Of a DNA stretch of 64,000 bases, positions 1 to 12,541 are shown one piece after another. The DNA is taken from NCBI RefSeq assembly GCF_014898815.1, contig NW_026515438.1, positions 620,001 through 684,000 of the forward strand. The letters run 5' to 3'. The notes under the pieces are model-generated. The model was given only the letters and a program-made list of their open reading frames with translations. It was not told the DNA's origin and made no database searches. Numbering within the stretch: the stretch's first letter is position 1; the number at the start of each line of letters is the position of its first letter. Origin of the DNA: Panonychus citri. Lineage: Eukaryota > Arthropoda > Arachnida > Trombidiformes > Tetranychidae. A program made the position numbers and the translations under genes.

Positions 1-599
1 TGAAGCGTTAAAACAATTAAACAATTTGTATTTGGTTGATTTGTTTGGACAAAATTTTTCTACAAATTGGTAATTAGTTAATTGTTTTCATTTTTTTTTA
101 TTCAGTTTCGATTTACTATTTAATTGTGATCACAAACTTGTCAGATTTTGTTTGTTATTATTTACTTTCATCGCTAATCATTTGTTTCAATCATTTAATT
201 GTGATCCTAATAAGGATTAAGTTAATCATCAACATTAAACGATAATTAGTGTTTAAAGGTTTAGATTTATTTTCCTTAGCAATTAAAACCGAATCAGAAT
301 CATGATTAAACTTTGAATTTTTAATTGTTCAACTTTGATTACAATTGATGAAAGTTTTGTTAACATTCACAATCTAATAAATTCATTGGTTAAATTTACA
401 GAAATTAATCAAGAAATGACTGACAATTAGTTGATTTTTTTGGTGAAATTAAGGATATACGAAACAATCGACTTACCATTTTATTAATTATCAGAGTTAA
501 TTGTTAAAGTTAATTGTAAATCAATGATTGTTGTTAGATGAGGAAAGAAAAGTTGAAAACAAAACAAAAATCACAAGGACAATCAAATGGATCACAATT
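1..599. other. AT-rich non-coding DNA, no gene seen
   Basis: No open frame of note and no recognisable RNA gene. The stretch is made of short AT-rich words, with TTAATTGT and its complement ACAATTAA especially frequent. It lies outside the left arm of the inverted duplication that begins at about 600. Confidence 0.6.
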
Positions 600-3350
600 G
601 AATGATTAGTTGATTAGTTGACCAATTGGTCCAAATGATTAACCAAATCATTTGGGGTGAAGATTTAATTTGGTTCAACAATAACAAAATCAGCTAAATT
701 TTCACAAAAATTAACAACAATTATTGATTAGCATGATGATGATCATCAATAAACAATAATATCAATAAGATGACTGAAAACATGATTGAGATGATTAATT
801 TTAATCAACTAAAAATGTAAATTGTTGATGATAATTAAGGAGGAACCCAAATAATAAGTTGACTAGTTGAATTGAAGGAATTTAAAAAGAAAATTAAAAT
901 TGTGATAATTTATCAGAATTTAATAATAAAAACAAGTAACAAATGATGAAGAAAATGTTGCTCAATGTGAATGGTCAGTAAATGGTCAACAGTAAATAAG
1001 GTGGAAAAGTAAATCAATTGGAAAAACCTTACACACCTTGAGAGAGAGGGAGAGAAAGAGAGGAGGTAAGAAATAGACAGGTAAATGTAGACAGAGGAAA
1101 GTGAAAGTAAAACAAACGCGTACGATTAGCACGTTAACACGCCTCGAACACGTAACAATGTATTGAGATTACAATGAATATAAGATAACACCTTAAATAA
1201 GGTGATCTTAATTGGAGAACCGGTCAGTCAATCTCAACTTTTCATTATCACAATTAACCATTTTTACACAATTAGAAGGTAATTAAAATTAACTGATCAG
1301 TTGATACTATTGTCCAGTTACATGTTAATCAATGAAATTTAAATGACTGGTCAATGAAACTTTCATCATTTAATTGATCCCAACTGACCAACGATTGATA
1401 ATAATTGATCAATTGTTGGTCAGTTTCTTGTATTAATATTAGTTAACATTTTTGTTATAATTACTAAATCAAGGTAATTAATTTATCTGAAAATCTCAAA
1501 GGCTAAACTGATTAAAATATTAAAATCTAATTGTTAGCTGATTATTATTAATCACCATTGATTACGGATGAAATGTAATGATTATTTGGTAATAATTAAC
1601 CAACATATCGGAATCAATGATTTGCTTTACAATTGAATTAAAATTAAATCCAATTGATGGTCACTATCATTACGATATTTAAATTGGTCTTATTTTTTTC
1701 TTGCAACAATTAACTTGATTAGATACAATTAAATTATCCATGAAGGATATTGTAAAGAGGATATTGTATTGATTATCATTTAGAAATTGATGGTTAACAA
1801 TTAAAAGTAATTCAGTTTACAACAATGTGATAAGATGAACAAAAAATGTTTACAACAATTTACCCTTAGGGCAACATCACTTTATTTAAAAATCAGTTGA
1901 TTATCATTAAGATTAGTTAACTAATCAGATTCAATTCTAATTGGGTTCAGTTAATTCAGTTTCTTTAATCTTTATATTGTATTACAATTGTAATCCAAGG
2001 TTAAATTGTTTTGGGGGTTAACTGTTGTTGATTAACTTATCATTATTATTAACACAAATTGTAATAATAATGAAATAATGATAATCAACAATTAGAAACG
2101 GAATTAATAATAAATAAAAAAAAAGGTAGCACCCAATTGATTGTAAATGATTAGAGGAAAAAAATTAAATTGTGATTTAAATTGTGTTGATGAAAAAGGT
2201 ATGATAGGAATTGTGATTGTGATTAAATTAACAGTAAATTGTGATTAACTTACCAATAGAAACATTCAAATTGATTTGGATGAAAACACCAAACAAACAA
2301 ACATAACAATTAACTGATTGTAAAAATATGAAAACTTTTTCAGTTCAATTAAGTTGATTGTAACAATTAACAAAACTGATGATCGTTTAAAATTAAAACT
2401 GATGAGAAAACTTTTAGTCCAAATGTTTGATTCAATTAATATGATGGTCACAATATTGTTGATTGTGATTATGAATATTGATTATATGATTTGGTTAATT
2501 ATTGATCAGATAAACAATTAGATTTTAATCAATGAGATAAATTAAATTGTTACAAGTGATACGATTGAAGACAAAAGGCCAACTGATAGTAAATTGTTAC
2601 CATTATGATTATTATGGTGTGTGTTATGTGTGAGCGTTTTGTTTTGTCGGATTTACAGTTAATTGTTGGTGATTAAGATGATCAACAGAATGAAGACAGA
2701 GAAGATGGAAGATGAAGAAAGAGAAAAGTGAAAGTTTTCTCTTCATTGTAAAAAGCGGGAAAAGATTAGTTTCCTTTTCTCTTTCAGATTGGGCGATGGT
2801 TTTTCTTCATTCTTATTATCTTTTTAATTCTGTTCTACCTGAATTTCTGATGATGATGACAAGTGATGAGAGAAATAGAAAGTGAGAGAAAAGAGAAGGC
2901 GAGATCTCTCTCCCTCCCTCTCTCTCTCTCTCTAACCGAGTGGGTGGATGATCAAGGAAGAGTCATGATGAAAGATTTTTAAATTATCTTCTTATTCAAT
3001 CATCTTTTCAAAGGATTATCAGTTAATCATCATTTTGATACAAAATTATCATCATTTTTTACGATAAGATGATGATTATCTTTCTCTCTCTCTTTATCAT
3101 CTATGTGTGTGTGAGAGAGAGAGTCAAAAGTGATGATAAGTATTCCAACTCCCTGGGAGCAGTTGATTATCATTTGGAAGATGAAGATGAATGTTTCTAA
3201 AGAAAATCTTTCCTAATCCTTCATCATCATCTTCTCATCATCTTCTCATCCTTTGCCCCACCTTTACACAGATTAACCTCTTATCCTTTTTGCTTGGAAA
3301 AGTTTTCATTTAATTCATCACCTTAATCTCATTGTGTAGATTAATTATCT
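600..3350 (-). repeat. Left arm of a large inverted duplication
   Basis: The reverse complement of this stretch matches 12310-13530 in blocks. Block B (about 600-993) matches about 13095-13487 almost base for base; I saw one single-T indel in the part compared. Block A (about 2180-3350) matches about 12310-13105 with more changes and indels; over 2180-2310 it is identical apart from about 29 extra bases here. The interval 994-2178 has no partner except a 36-bp palindromic piece at about 1175-1212. Block A carries a candidate 5' splice site on the minus strand (GTAAGTT, reading down from 2253) that is conserved in the other arm, so the arm may hold a promoter and first exon of a gene reading leftwards. 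There is a TC-rich tract near 2905-2933. Confidence 0.8.
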
Positions 3351-6300
3351 TATTAACTTGTTAATTGTTACCATTATTATTGTTTTCTTATCATTTGGCT
3401 AGTTAATGGTCACTCAGCTAATCGATTGGTAATTAACTGTTTCCTAATTGTTACTTCTCATGGTTAGTTGATTGTTTATCTTTATCATGTAATAATAACC
3501 TTAAACCATCAAGCAATTTAAATCGTAATGATTAACATTTTCAATTCATCTACTAATTGATACTCTTGTTTACTTGATTGTTTATTGTTCAACAATTAAT
3601 ATATTGTGATGATTATTATATATATAAATTGTTTGCTAATTAAAAACATTAACAATCAAATAAACATTTGCTTTTCTTCATATTTCTCATGAATTGTTAA
3701 TCATGATAATGATAATTAAAATGGTTAATTGTTAACTGTTGATGAGAACTAGCTAAATCTTAACAATCAGTTAATCAAGGTTAAAATTAAACAATCAAAT
3801 AATTTAGTCATCATTAAATTTGTTATTTTATAACAATTTGATTGCTAAATTAATTTAATTTCACTTGAAACAATTTCTTATAATCAATGATTGATTATTA
3901 TTTTCAGTTTATATTAATTTGTTTCCTTTAATTGTTTGAATCAAGTTAATTAAATTGATTCAATTAACTAATTTCCTGGAATGAAAATTTCAAGGTTATA
4001 TCATTAACCTTATTTATCAATAATTAAAAATGATTATCAGTAAATTGTTGGGCTGTTGATGTAACAATCAATATCTTAACAATTAACCATGATGATCAAT
4101 GATTTAAATGTATAAATTGTTCACAATTAATGATTTATATTGTCAAATGAATTTTGTATTTTCCTAATCAATTTGATCGATTGTCAATTAATCATAATTA
4201 TCACACATTTAAAACAAGATGAAATGATTAGAAAGTTAATCAAAAGTGTCAACAAGTATTTAAGAATCAAATAGCTTAAAGCAATCAATTAATTGTTGAC
4301 ACTTAATGATGAAAGTTAATTAACTAATTTTTCAATTTCCTCCGGCAAAGTTTGAAAAACAACTGATTAAAACACCAATTGGAAACAATCAGCTCATTGA
4401 ATCACTTAGGCCACAATCAAAATTGATTATTTCACATTCTTGATTAACTTAATCACTACAGGTAAACACAATTGCTCACAAAATTAATATGCAATAATTT
4501 AATTGTGATTTAAATTTAATCATTTAAAAGGCCAAGGTAAAGTCTCAATTTACTGCAAAGTTTTCAATTGTTGATTTCGATCAACAATCAACATTTATTT
4601 ATCATCACAATTAATAGTTAATCAACTTGAAACTAACAGTTTTCATACTCGATTTGAATGATGATCGTTTAACTACAATTTACCAATTTCTTAATTATAA
4701 TTATTAATCTGGGCGTTGGAATCGTCATCAACCATAATCATAATCAATTTAATTACTACATAATATTATGAATTAAATAATCAATGATTTACTTAGATGG
4801 TTATTGGGTGTTAAATGATATGAGTTTAGTTGATTGTGATTTAGTTGTTAATTGTTGACTATATGAAAGTTTTACTATCGATGATAAATCAATGAACTTA
4901 CAACTAGAGTGGTGATTACAATTAATTATTCCTGTTGTTGATTAACTTAATTGTCGTGGTCTTGAACAAACCATTTTAGGTATTACACGAAAAATGAAAT
5001 CGTCATCATCAAGTTGATTAACTTTTCTGTTGATCATCATTCTGATTACAATCAACTTAATCAACGCTAAATCATCAATGCGAAGGTGTCTTCCACTTTT
5101 AACTATTAAACTAAATTAAGGTCGAGGAGAAATGATTAACTAAATTGTAATCAACCTTTAAATTGTTGCTGTTATCATTTACACAGAAATTTACTGGAAG
5201 GTCAGAATTAAAAATCGGTTTTGTCTACAATTTAAATTACAATTTATGTTTAAATTGTTGTAGGTTGATTGTGAGTAATTAACTTATGACATTTTACTTA
5301 AATTGTAATCGGTAGTTGATTACAATCAACGGTAGTTAATTGTCATTGAAAATTGTGAATTACAATTAATGAAAGTTTAAAGTTTCGTTTTTTAATAATA
5401 ATATTTAAATTGTAAATTAAATTGTTTATTTTATCCTGATTAATTTACTACAATTTAAAAACTAGATGATTTATTATAATTGTCCATGGGATTTAATTGG
5501 AGCTCAATTAATTTGCTTTTCAAAGTAACAATTAACTAATCAGTCGGATGATTTATTAACAATTAACTTTCATTTGTTTTGTTTTCCTAAGTTAAGTTTA
5601 ATTGTTTATCTTAATCAACGTAACCAATGAGATGTTGATTAATCATTAATTGTAATTAAATTTGTTTTGTTTTTCCAAGAACAAGGTTAATTGTTATGAT
5701 ATATTTTTAAATTGTTAATTCTAATTGTTGCTGTTGATTTAGAAGTTGGGGAAAAAAAGTTTCCACAATTATATTGATATTTCTGTAAATCCTTTGGGAG
5801 GTTTCATTTCAATTGAACTAATTGTAATCACAATTAACGATATCTCAATAATTAACATGATTAATTTTGTTCCGAAAGCCCTGATTAGCTTAAAGGTAAA
5901 CACGATTTAAATTGTTGATTTGATTTGATTAGTTTGGTTGGAAATGTGAAGAGAAAAATAAAATTAACTTAACCAACTTTATTTAGCTTCTGATTTAGTC
6001 TTTAAATTAAGTCACGATTTTAATTTTAAATTGTTTGCTAAATTGTTATTCAACAATCAAGTATCTAAATCAATTTATATTATTCATATAGGAAGTTGAT
6101 TAAATACCCTTTTGATGGTCAACAATTAAGATTGATCATTGATCATCAGGTTCGAGGTTATTTCCTAATATCAACAATGAAATTAATAATAAATAGCGAG
6201 AAATTAACAACAATTAATAAATTATCAACACTATTTCAATGGGGAAAATTAAATTGTTCACCTTAAATTGTACAATTAAGTGTCACTTTGATTGATGTAA

Positions 6301-9014
6301 ATATTAGTTGACCTTAAATAAGATGGTTACAAATGATAATTGATTTAAATGAAAACAATTAAGGAAAACTATCATCATCATTGTAATTAACTGACAATTA
6401 ACAACATGAAATTATAATTAGTTGAACAATTTAAATCTATACTATTATTATTATCAAATTAATCATAATCTTGAAAAGCTTTTTAATTTTGATTGATATT
6501 CAATCAACACAATTGAACAATTTAAATTGTCTCCCAGTTAATTGTGACTCTTTATTATTATTATATCATCACGATTTAGTGTTAATCATGTTAATTTAAA
6601 TAAGATAATCTTTAAATTGTTATATAATTAATTGATTAGTGCTCATGTTGAGTGGAAAGCTGATTGTTGTTGATGATGAAATTAGATTTTGATACTTTAA
6701 TTATTATCAAGTATCACAATTAAAATTAACATGATTTAGTTTTGTATAAGTATAATCATAATCATCCTTCAATCCTGTCAACAATTTAAATCAAAGGTGT
6801 GTAGTTATTTTGATTATGACTAATTAATCAGTTGTTTAATTGTAATGGCAAAACAATTGATTGAAATTGAATTTATTTAAGTTTTAATTGTTGAGATAAA
6901 TTTAAATAAACATTGTTGGAGTTAATTGTTAGTCAAAAATATAATGATAATGATCAATTATTCAAATTTAGGGACGATGATTAATAACCAACCCTGATTG
7001 TCAATGGTTAATTCTGATTAATTAACTATTATATTGGAAAACAACAACAACAATTTAACTTTGGTGTTGGTAAAAATTAACGAAAACTAATCAATAATTA
7101 AGAAAATAACAATTTCCGGAAGAAGAAATTTAATTTAATTGGAATTGGGTTAATTTCTAATGTTGTTTTCTCATTTATTAAATTGTTGATCAATAGTTTA
7201 CTGTCAAACACACAATCAATTGATTAGAGTTTAATCAAACTATGGTTGATTAAAATTATTGTTTTTTCTTTACGTTAATTGTTAGTCTTATAATCGGAAC
7301 AATTAAACCTAATTGTAATCAATTTTGTTTCTTCATTAACTGAAATTAAGTTCAAATCATTATTTTCCTTTCATTGATGATTAACTAAATCAACAGTTAA
7401 TCACTAGAGATCCAATGAGATTAGCTAAGAAGCTTTTAATAATCTCACAAATGAAACTTTTAATCAACTAATTAACTAATCTAACAGGAAGTTGTTTATA
7501 TTTACAATTTCAACAGTAAATAAATTACTGATGATTATAATTAAACATCAAGAAAAATTATCTGTCAGATTGTTGAAACAATTAACTTAACAATTTGTCT
7601 CCTACACAAAAAAAACCATCAACACAATACAATTTAAAGTAATATAAGTTAACGATCAAACCTTTTTTAATCACAATTAAAACTGATTATGCATAAAAAA
7701 AAGAGGAAAAAAAAATTAACTAATTGCAATTAAAACAAATCATCACAGGAAATCACCTTCATTTAATCAGTGATCAAGTGGGAGGTCAGTTGATATAATC
7801 AGCCCGTTAATTGTTACAATCTAAGAAGCAAATTAATAGGAGAGAAAAATACAAAAGGAATATTAATTGTTACAATAATTTTCCTTAATTGTTGGAAAAG
7901 AAAAAAAAATTTCCAAGCTCAGCTGATTTTCAAAATTCTAATTTCTTTGAGCCATAAAGTGGCTGGAAACTCATTGGCGGCGATAGATAAATTTTCCCAT
8001 AGAAATTGAAGAAAATCAAATCACTTTTTCTCTCTCTCTTCAATCAATATTTCTATTAATTAATTGTCAAGATTTAATCTAATTCTCTGTTGAATAAAGT
8101 GAAACAATCAATTCTAATCACACCCTCTGTATCTCCATGTAGATGATCATGTTATCCCTACACATCAGCTGATCTTCAGTTGACTTTCTGGTTCTCAATT
8201 ATGTTTACACATTAGAAGTGATTTCATTTTCTTATTTAATTGCAATATTTATTTCTGGTCAATGTGTTTCTAATTTATTTTAGATAATTAATATATCATC
8301 ATCATCATCATCATCATCTTTTTGTTAACAAGTGTAAAAATTTAATTACAATTAAATTACTGTGATAATCAGAAAGGAAAACGCAAACAAGTAGAAAAGG
8401 AGAAAAGCAAATTAACCCAAAAGGTTTCAAGTTACTCTGGTCAAAGTAAATACAAAATATGTTTACTCATCTTACAATTTATTGATTTAGTTATGATGAT
8501 CAATCCTGAGGGGTTAATTGTTTTTACCAATGTTCATTTTAAATTGTTTAACTGGTGATTTTTAATTGTCTTCCTTTCTCTTTCTCTTAAATCTTATAGA
8601 TATAATTTTCCAAGAGTGTAACTTTCAACTGGTTTTCTGGTTTCAATCAGATGAGAACAATTTATTTGGTCAATTTAGATTAACCTGATTTAAATTGCTG
8701 GTGTTTATCCATTTTCTTGACTGTGTTAACCTACCTGTATTTATGTATAATTATCTCTCTTTCATTTTCTCTATCCACCTTTAATCTGAAACAATTTTCC
8801 ATCTATTTTCATGGTCACTCCTGTTGTATAAACTTGAAAATCACCATCATAACAATCATTGGATTTTACTGATAATTATTGGTTAATTAGCTGAATATTT
8901 TAGACCAATTTGATTGACAATCCATTACAACACAATTGGAAACATTTTCAACGGTCTCAATTGGCTTGTTCCCTCACCACCTCAAGTACAATTTAACCAA
9001 ATTGTTTGTTCATC
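3351..9014. other. Long AT-rich spacer before the Lines-like gene
   Basis: About 5.6 kb with no supportable coding exon on either strand. It is built from short AT words (AATTGT, ACAATTAA, TTGATTA). The only visible landmarks are a (CAT/ATC)n run near 8296-8320 and a G-rich piece at about 7974-7985 (TTGGCGGCGATA), followed by pyrimidine-rich sequence, that might be the promoter of the gene starting at 9015. Confidence 0.5.
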
Positions 9015-10199
9015 ATGAATCCAACAATGAATCTCAATTTACAAGCAATGTTACGATACAGTGAACTGCTCTTGGAACCAGAGGTCAAGAAGATACAATT
9101 AAATGATTGGCTGGACAGTTACAACATAGCCAAAGATGGACACCTAAAGCATATATTGAAAAAGTGTCTACCTCGAGTTGATTCATTAGAACCAACAATT
9201 ATAATCAATTCAGTTGAAACTGATTGTATCTATGAAAGATGTGACCTTTTACTTGAACTGTTAAAAAGCCAAGAATCAGCTAAAGAATTGATATTTGAAT
9301 GGTTAACCGAGCAAATTATTAACGATCCAAGTATTTTAATCAAGATTGATTGTCCAAATCATTGTGTTTGCAGTTTAAATACTCTTGGTATTGGTTTAAT
9401 TGGTAAAGGTATCAAATGGCCCACCCATTTAAGTGTCAAGCTACTCAAAAGTTTCAACAATCAACAACGATGTGCTCTTAACACTTATCTTGATCTATTA
9501 ACTGTTTCCATTGAATCAAATATAGACAATTATTATTATATTGAGCAACTTTTCACTGAATTAATTGGTAAATTAAAGCCAGCTGATTATATTAACCTGG
9601 ATGGTACAATTGATGATAAACCCGAGATTATATTCAATGGGATATCTGATTGTCTTTTGTTGAGAAAATTTTTACTCAATCATTTGATGGTTTTAACTCG
9701 ACTTGATCTTAATATCTTTCTGGTTGATTGTGTTGACCAACAATTAATGGCAATTGAAGAGTTGGCTTCCAATTCAATCCATTGGTCATTTCATCCGCTT
9801 GTTGATCTTTACCTTGAAAATGATTCGATGCTGTTGAAATGTCTTTACACTGTCGTTGAATTGCAAGGTTTCATTATTAGAAATGAATTAGCAGCTCATC
9901 AGTTTGTTGAATCTTTTGTTGATTCAGTTAATCATGATACTGGAATTATCATTGATTGGTTATCATCCGATTCTGAGATTGCTGATTTAACCCTTCGATT
10001 CCTGTTGATTTACCTTAAACTGCCAAACATTCAAACTAAAACTTCACCTTTGGTTAAAATTTTCTTCACCCAATTGTTGACCAGAATTGAAAATCTATGG
10101 AGAAATAAATTGTTCCCTTACAATCCAAGTGCCTTATTAAAGTATCAGGAGAAATTTAATTCAGACCAAACCAACAATTTAAATGGAGAAAATAACTAA
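9015..10199 (+). CDS. Lines-like protein (LINS/lin family), single exon
   Basis: Intronless frame of 394 residues from the ATG at 9015; upstream in-frame triplets are open but lack an earlier ATG. The protein is helical and Leu/Asp-rich. Near the C-terminus (about residues 300-340) it has an acidic segment with an IIDWLSSDSE motif followed by LRFLLIYLKLP. This resembles the conserved C-terminal domain of Lines/LINS1 proteins, where a DWL/DFL-S-x-E-T stretch is followed by a Leu-rich RYLK-type helix. Drosophila Lines is a segment-polarity regulator acting with Drm/Bowl; vertebrate LINS1 is poorly understood. At 394 residues it is much shorter than the insect and vertebrate proteins (roughly 750-850), so it is a short family member, or upstream exons are unrecognised. 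It lies between the two arms of the inverted duplication. The assignment rests on remembered motif resemblance. Confidence 0.6.
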   Translation: MNPTMNLNLQAMLRYSELLLEPEVKKIQLNDWLDSYNIAKDGHLKHILKKCLPRVDSLEPTIIINSVETDCIYERCDLLLELLKSQESAKELIFEWLTEQIINDPSILIKIDCPNHCVCSLNTLGIGLIGKGIKWPTHLSVKLLKSFNNQQRCALNTYLDLLTVSIESNIDNYYYIEQLFTELIGKLKPADYINLDGTIDDKPEIIFNGISDCLLLRKFLLNHLMVLTRLDLNIFLVDCVDQQLMAIEELASNSIHWSFHPLVDLYLENDSMLLKCLYTVVELQGFIIRNELAAHQFVESFVDSVNHDTGIIIDWLSSDSEIADLTLRFLLIYLKLPNIQTKTSPLVKIFFTQLLTRIENLWRNKLFPYNPSALLKYQEKFNSDQTNNLNGENN

Positions 10200-12051
10200 A
10201 CTTTCTTGATGATGGTAACAATTTTCTCAATCTTGGATTCTAAATGATGAGATACAATTTTCAAAATCTTGATTTGATTTTCTAATCAACCAATTGCTGT
10301 GGGAATTGATGTTTTTTTTACCTCCAATAATCAACAACTCAATTTATCGTCAACGTGTAAACAATTAACCATTAGTTAAATCACCTTGAATTCAACAAAA
10401 TCAGTCATATGAAAACCATGGATTTTTATTTATCATCTTTATTGTGAAACACTTTTTCTCTGTAAACAAATAACAATTTACAACAATCAAATGCGAAAAA
10501 TGAATCAATTCAATTGTACTAATCAATGTAATAGGTTTTTTTTACTCAGTCTAACTAATTATCAAGACCAGTATTCAATTTAAATGTCTCGTTCAAACTA
10601 AATTAACAAAGATTCAATTCTCTTGGTCGTTTATTTAATCTCCTCTACCTTTAAATTGTTGTTAATTGGGACCCTTTATCCAGAACTGTTTAATCAATCA
10701 ATCAATCTAATTGTTGATCAAAAAAGTTTGAATTTGATTAATTTGAACCAAAAGCAGTGACATCTACCGGGTAATTATCTTAAATGATAATCAAAATTAA
10801 ATTTTGAACATTTTAAAGCCTTTTAATTGATCAGTTTTAGTTGAAACAATCAATTTTTCTTGTAATTGCGTTTAAATTGTTAGTCATTTCAATCTGAATC
10901 TTTATTGTAACCATATATTGATACCAATTCCATGTTATTAATTTGTCTTCTTTTCCTAAACTGTTGTAATTAAATTTGATTCTTTTTAATCATAACTGTA
11001 AATTGTCAATTGTCAATTGTCAACATGGAAATGTTCAGTTCAGTGAAGCTCAACAATCATCAACTAATTCAATTGTCAATCAAGCTCGAGATATAAAAGG
11101 TTAGTGTTGATTATTTAATTTCTCATTGATCATTTTTCTGGTTTTAATTTTACTCTTTGATTGTGAGACAATTACAGTTATTAAATCACAATCATGGTGA
11201 TAATCTGATCTTAATAAGACTTACATGTACCAATAGATAATCATGATTAGTTAAACTCTCCTGCAGTTAATTTAATGATGTAAATCCAATTACCAAGACA
11301 TTATTTAGATTATCATTGATTATCAATAGATTAAGATTGACCATCTGAGTAGTTAATGATAATCACCACTGATTTAACACTCAATTTGAGTGATTATCAG
11401 GTTAATCATAATAACAGGTAGTCTCTCTTTACCAAATGGTCAGTATTGTCCAGTAGTGGACAATGTTTACCATTTCTTCATTGTTTCTATGTATTGTCTA
11501 TCTATTGACTTGGTAAAATTGGTAAACTTTGACCTTAGGGCATTGAGGTAATTCACCAAAATGGACTCAGGTTGAAGGTCCAGAAAAAAAAGATGATCTT
11601 CTTGTCACATTGAGATAATTAAAAGATTATCAGTTTGACACTTACCCTAATTTACCCTTCACTTCATTTACCTTAATTTTCAATTGTTGTGTCCATCTCC
11701 TAATTTGCTTGACCATTTGGTCAAAATATCTTGAAAATTTTCAAATTGTCAAATTTGATTATTTTATCAGTTGTTTACTTAAAATCTGAATAATAATCAA
11801 AAATTGTCTTCCAACAATTTATTGATCAACCATATAGATGGAGGTTTTTTTATATTTCATTATCAGTAATTAACTTGATTATCCTAATACAGAACCAGCA
11901 ACAATTGAACATTCAAATCAACCATATTGGATGATTATCTCAAGCTAATTGTGTCTCCTGTAAGAACAGTAAATTGCAACAATTAGGAATCAATGGTCAT
12001 CCTAATCTCGTTCAACTTTGACATTTTCATCTTTTCACCATCGCCATCCTC
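10200..12051. other. Intergenic AT-rich spacer
   Basis: About 1.85 kb without a convincing coding exon or RNA gene. It contains the 3' flank of the Lines-like gene. A tandem triplication of CAATTGT occurs at about 11005-11022. Confidence 0.5.
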
Positions 12052-12246
12052 ATGTTCATTAATATCAAGTTGATTATTTTCATGATTAGCATCCTCATCC
12101 TCGGCCGATTCATTGATTGGGTCATTTACAGTGAGTCCAAAGATCATTGCATCAACGGGAACGGCAATTCAATCATATCGTTACTTGATCGGTTACCTGA
12201 TAACTTGGAGTTAAATGAAGGGTCGTTGTTGGATCGATTTAATTAA
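12052..12246 (+). CDS. Small hydrophobic ORF, possible first exon of the gene ending at 14434
   Basis: A 64-codon ATG frame whose first 26 residues are strongly hydrophobic (IKLIIFMISILILG), like a signal anchor. I do not recognise it. A good 5' splice site (GTGAGT at 12131) lies inside it, after 26 codons plus one base. Splicing to the CAG acceptor at 13608-13610 would join it in frame to the long open frame that ends at 14434, giving a 300-residue protein with two adjacent hydrophobic segments followed by a Ser/His/Asn-rich tail. The intron of that model would contain the whole right arm of the inverted duplication. Either reading (stand-alone peptide or first exon) is possible, and the ORF may be spurious. 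Confidence 0.3.
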   Translation: MFINIKLIIFMISILILGRFIDWVIYSESKDHCINGNGNSIISLLDRLPDNLELNEGSLLDRFN

Positions 12247-12309
12247 CTGGTTTTCTAACAATTAAGAGAAACAAAATAAATATAGTCAATAGGATATTGA
12301 AGATGACAC

Positions 12310-12510
12310 AAATCTACTGTGCGGATTAAGGTGATAATCAATTTTAATAAAGTTCCAGGCCACAGAAAAAGATGAGAGGTTAATCTGTGTGAAGGATGAT
12401 AAAGGATTAGAAAAGATTTTGTTTAGAAACATCTTCATCTTCATCTACCAAAGGATTATCAAATGCTCCCAGGGAGTTGAAATGGTTACTATTATTGTCT
12501 CACTGATGAT

Positions 12511-12541
<31 letters not shown>

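Noticed and set aside
2266..2451. 61-codon minus-strand frame in the left arm
   Set aside because: Begins at a non-ATG triplet region and is only partly conserved in the other arm; the shared part ends in a stop before the donor site.
8296..8320. Possible CRISPR-like or tandem repeat at the CAT run
   Set aside because: A plain trinucleotide repeat with no spacers; no CRISPR array exists in this animal DNA.
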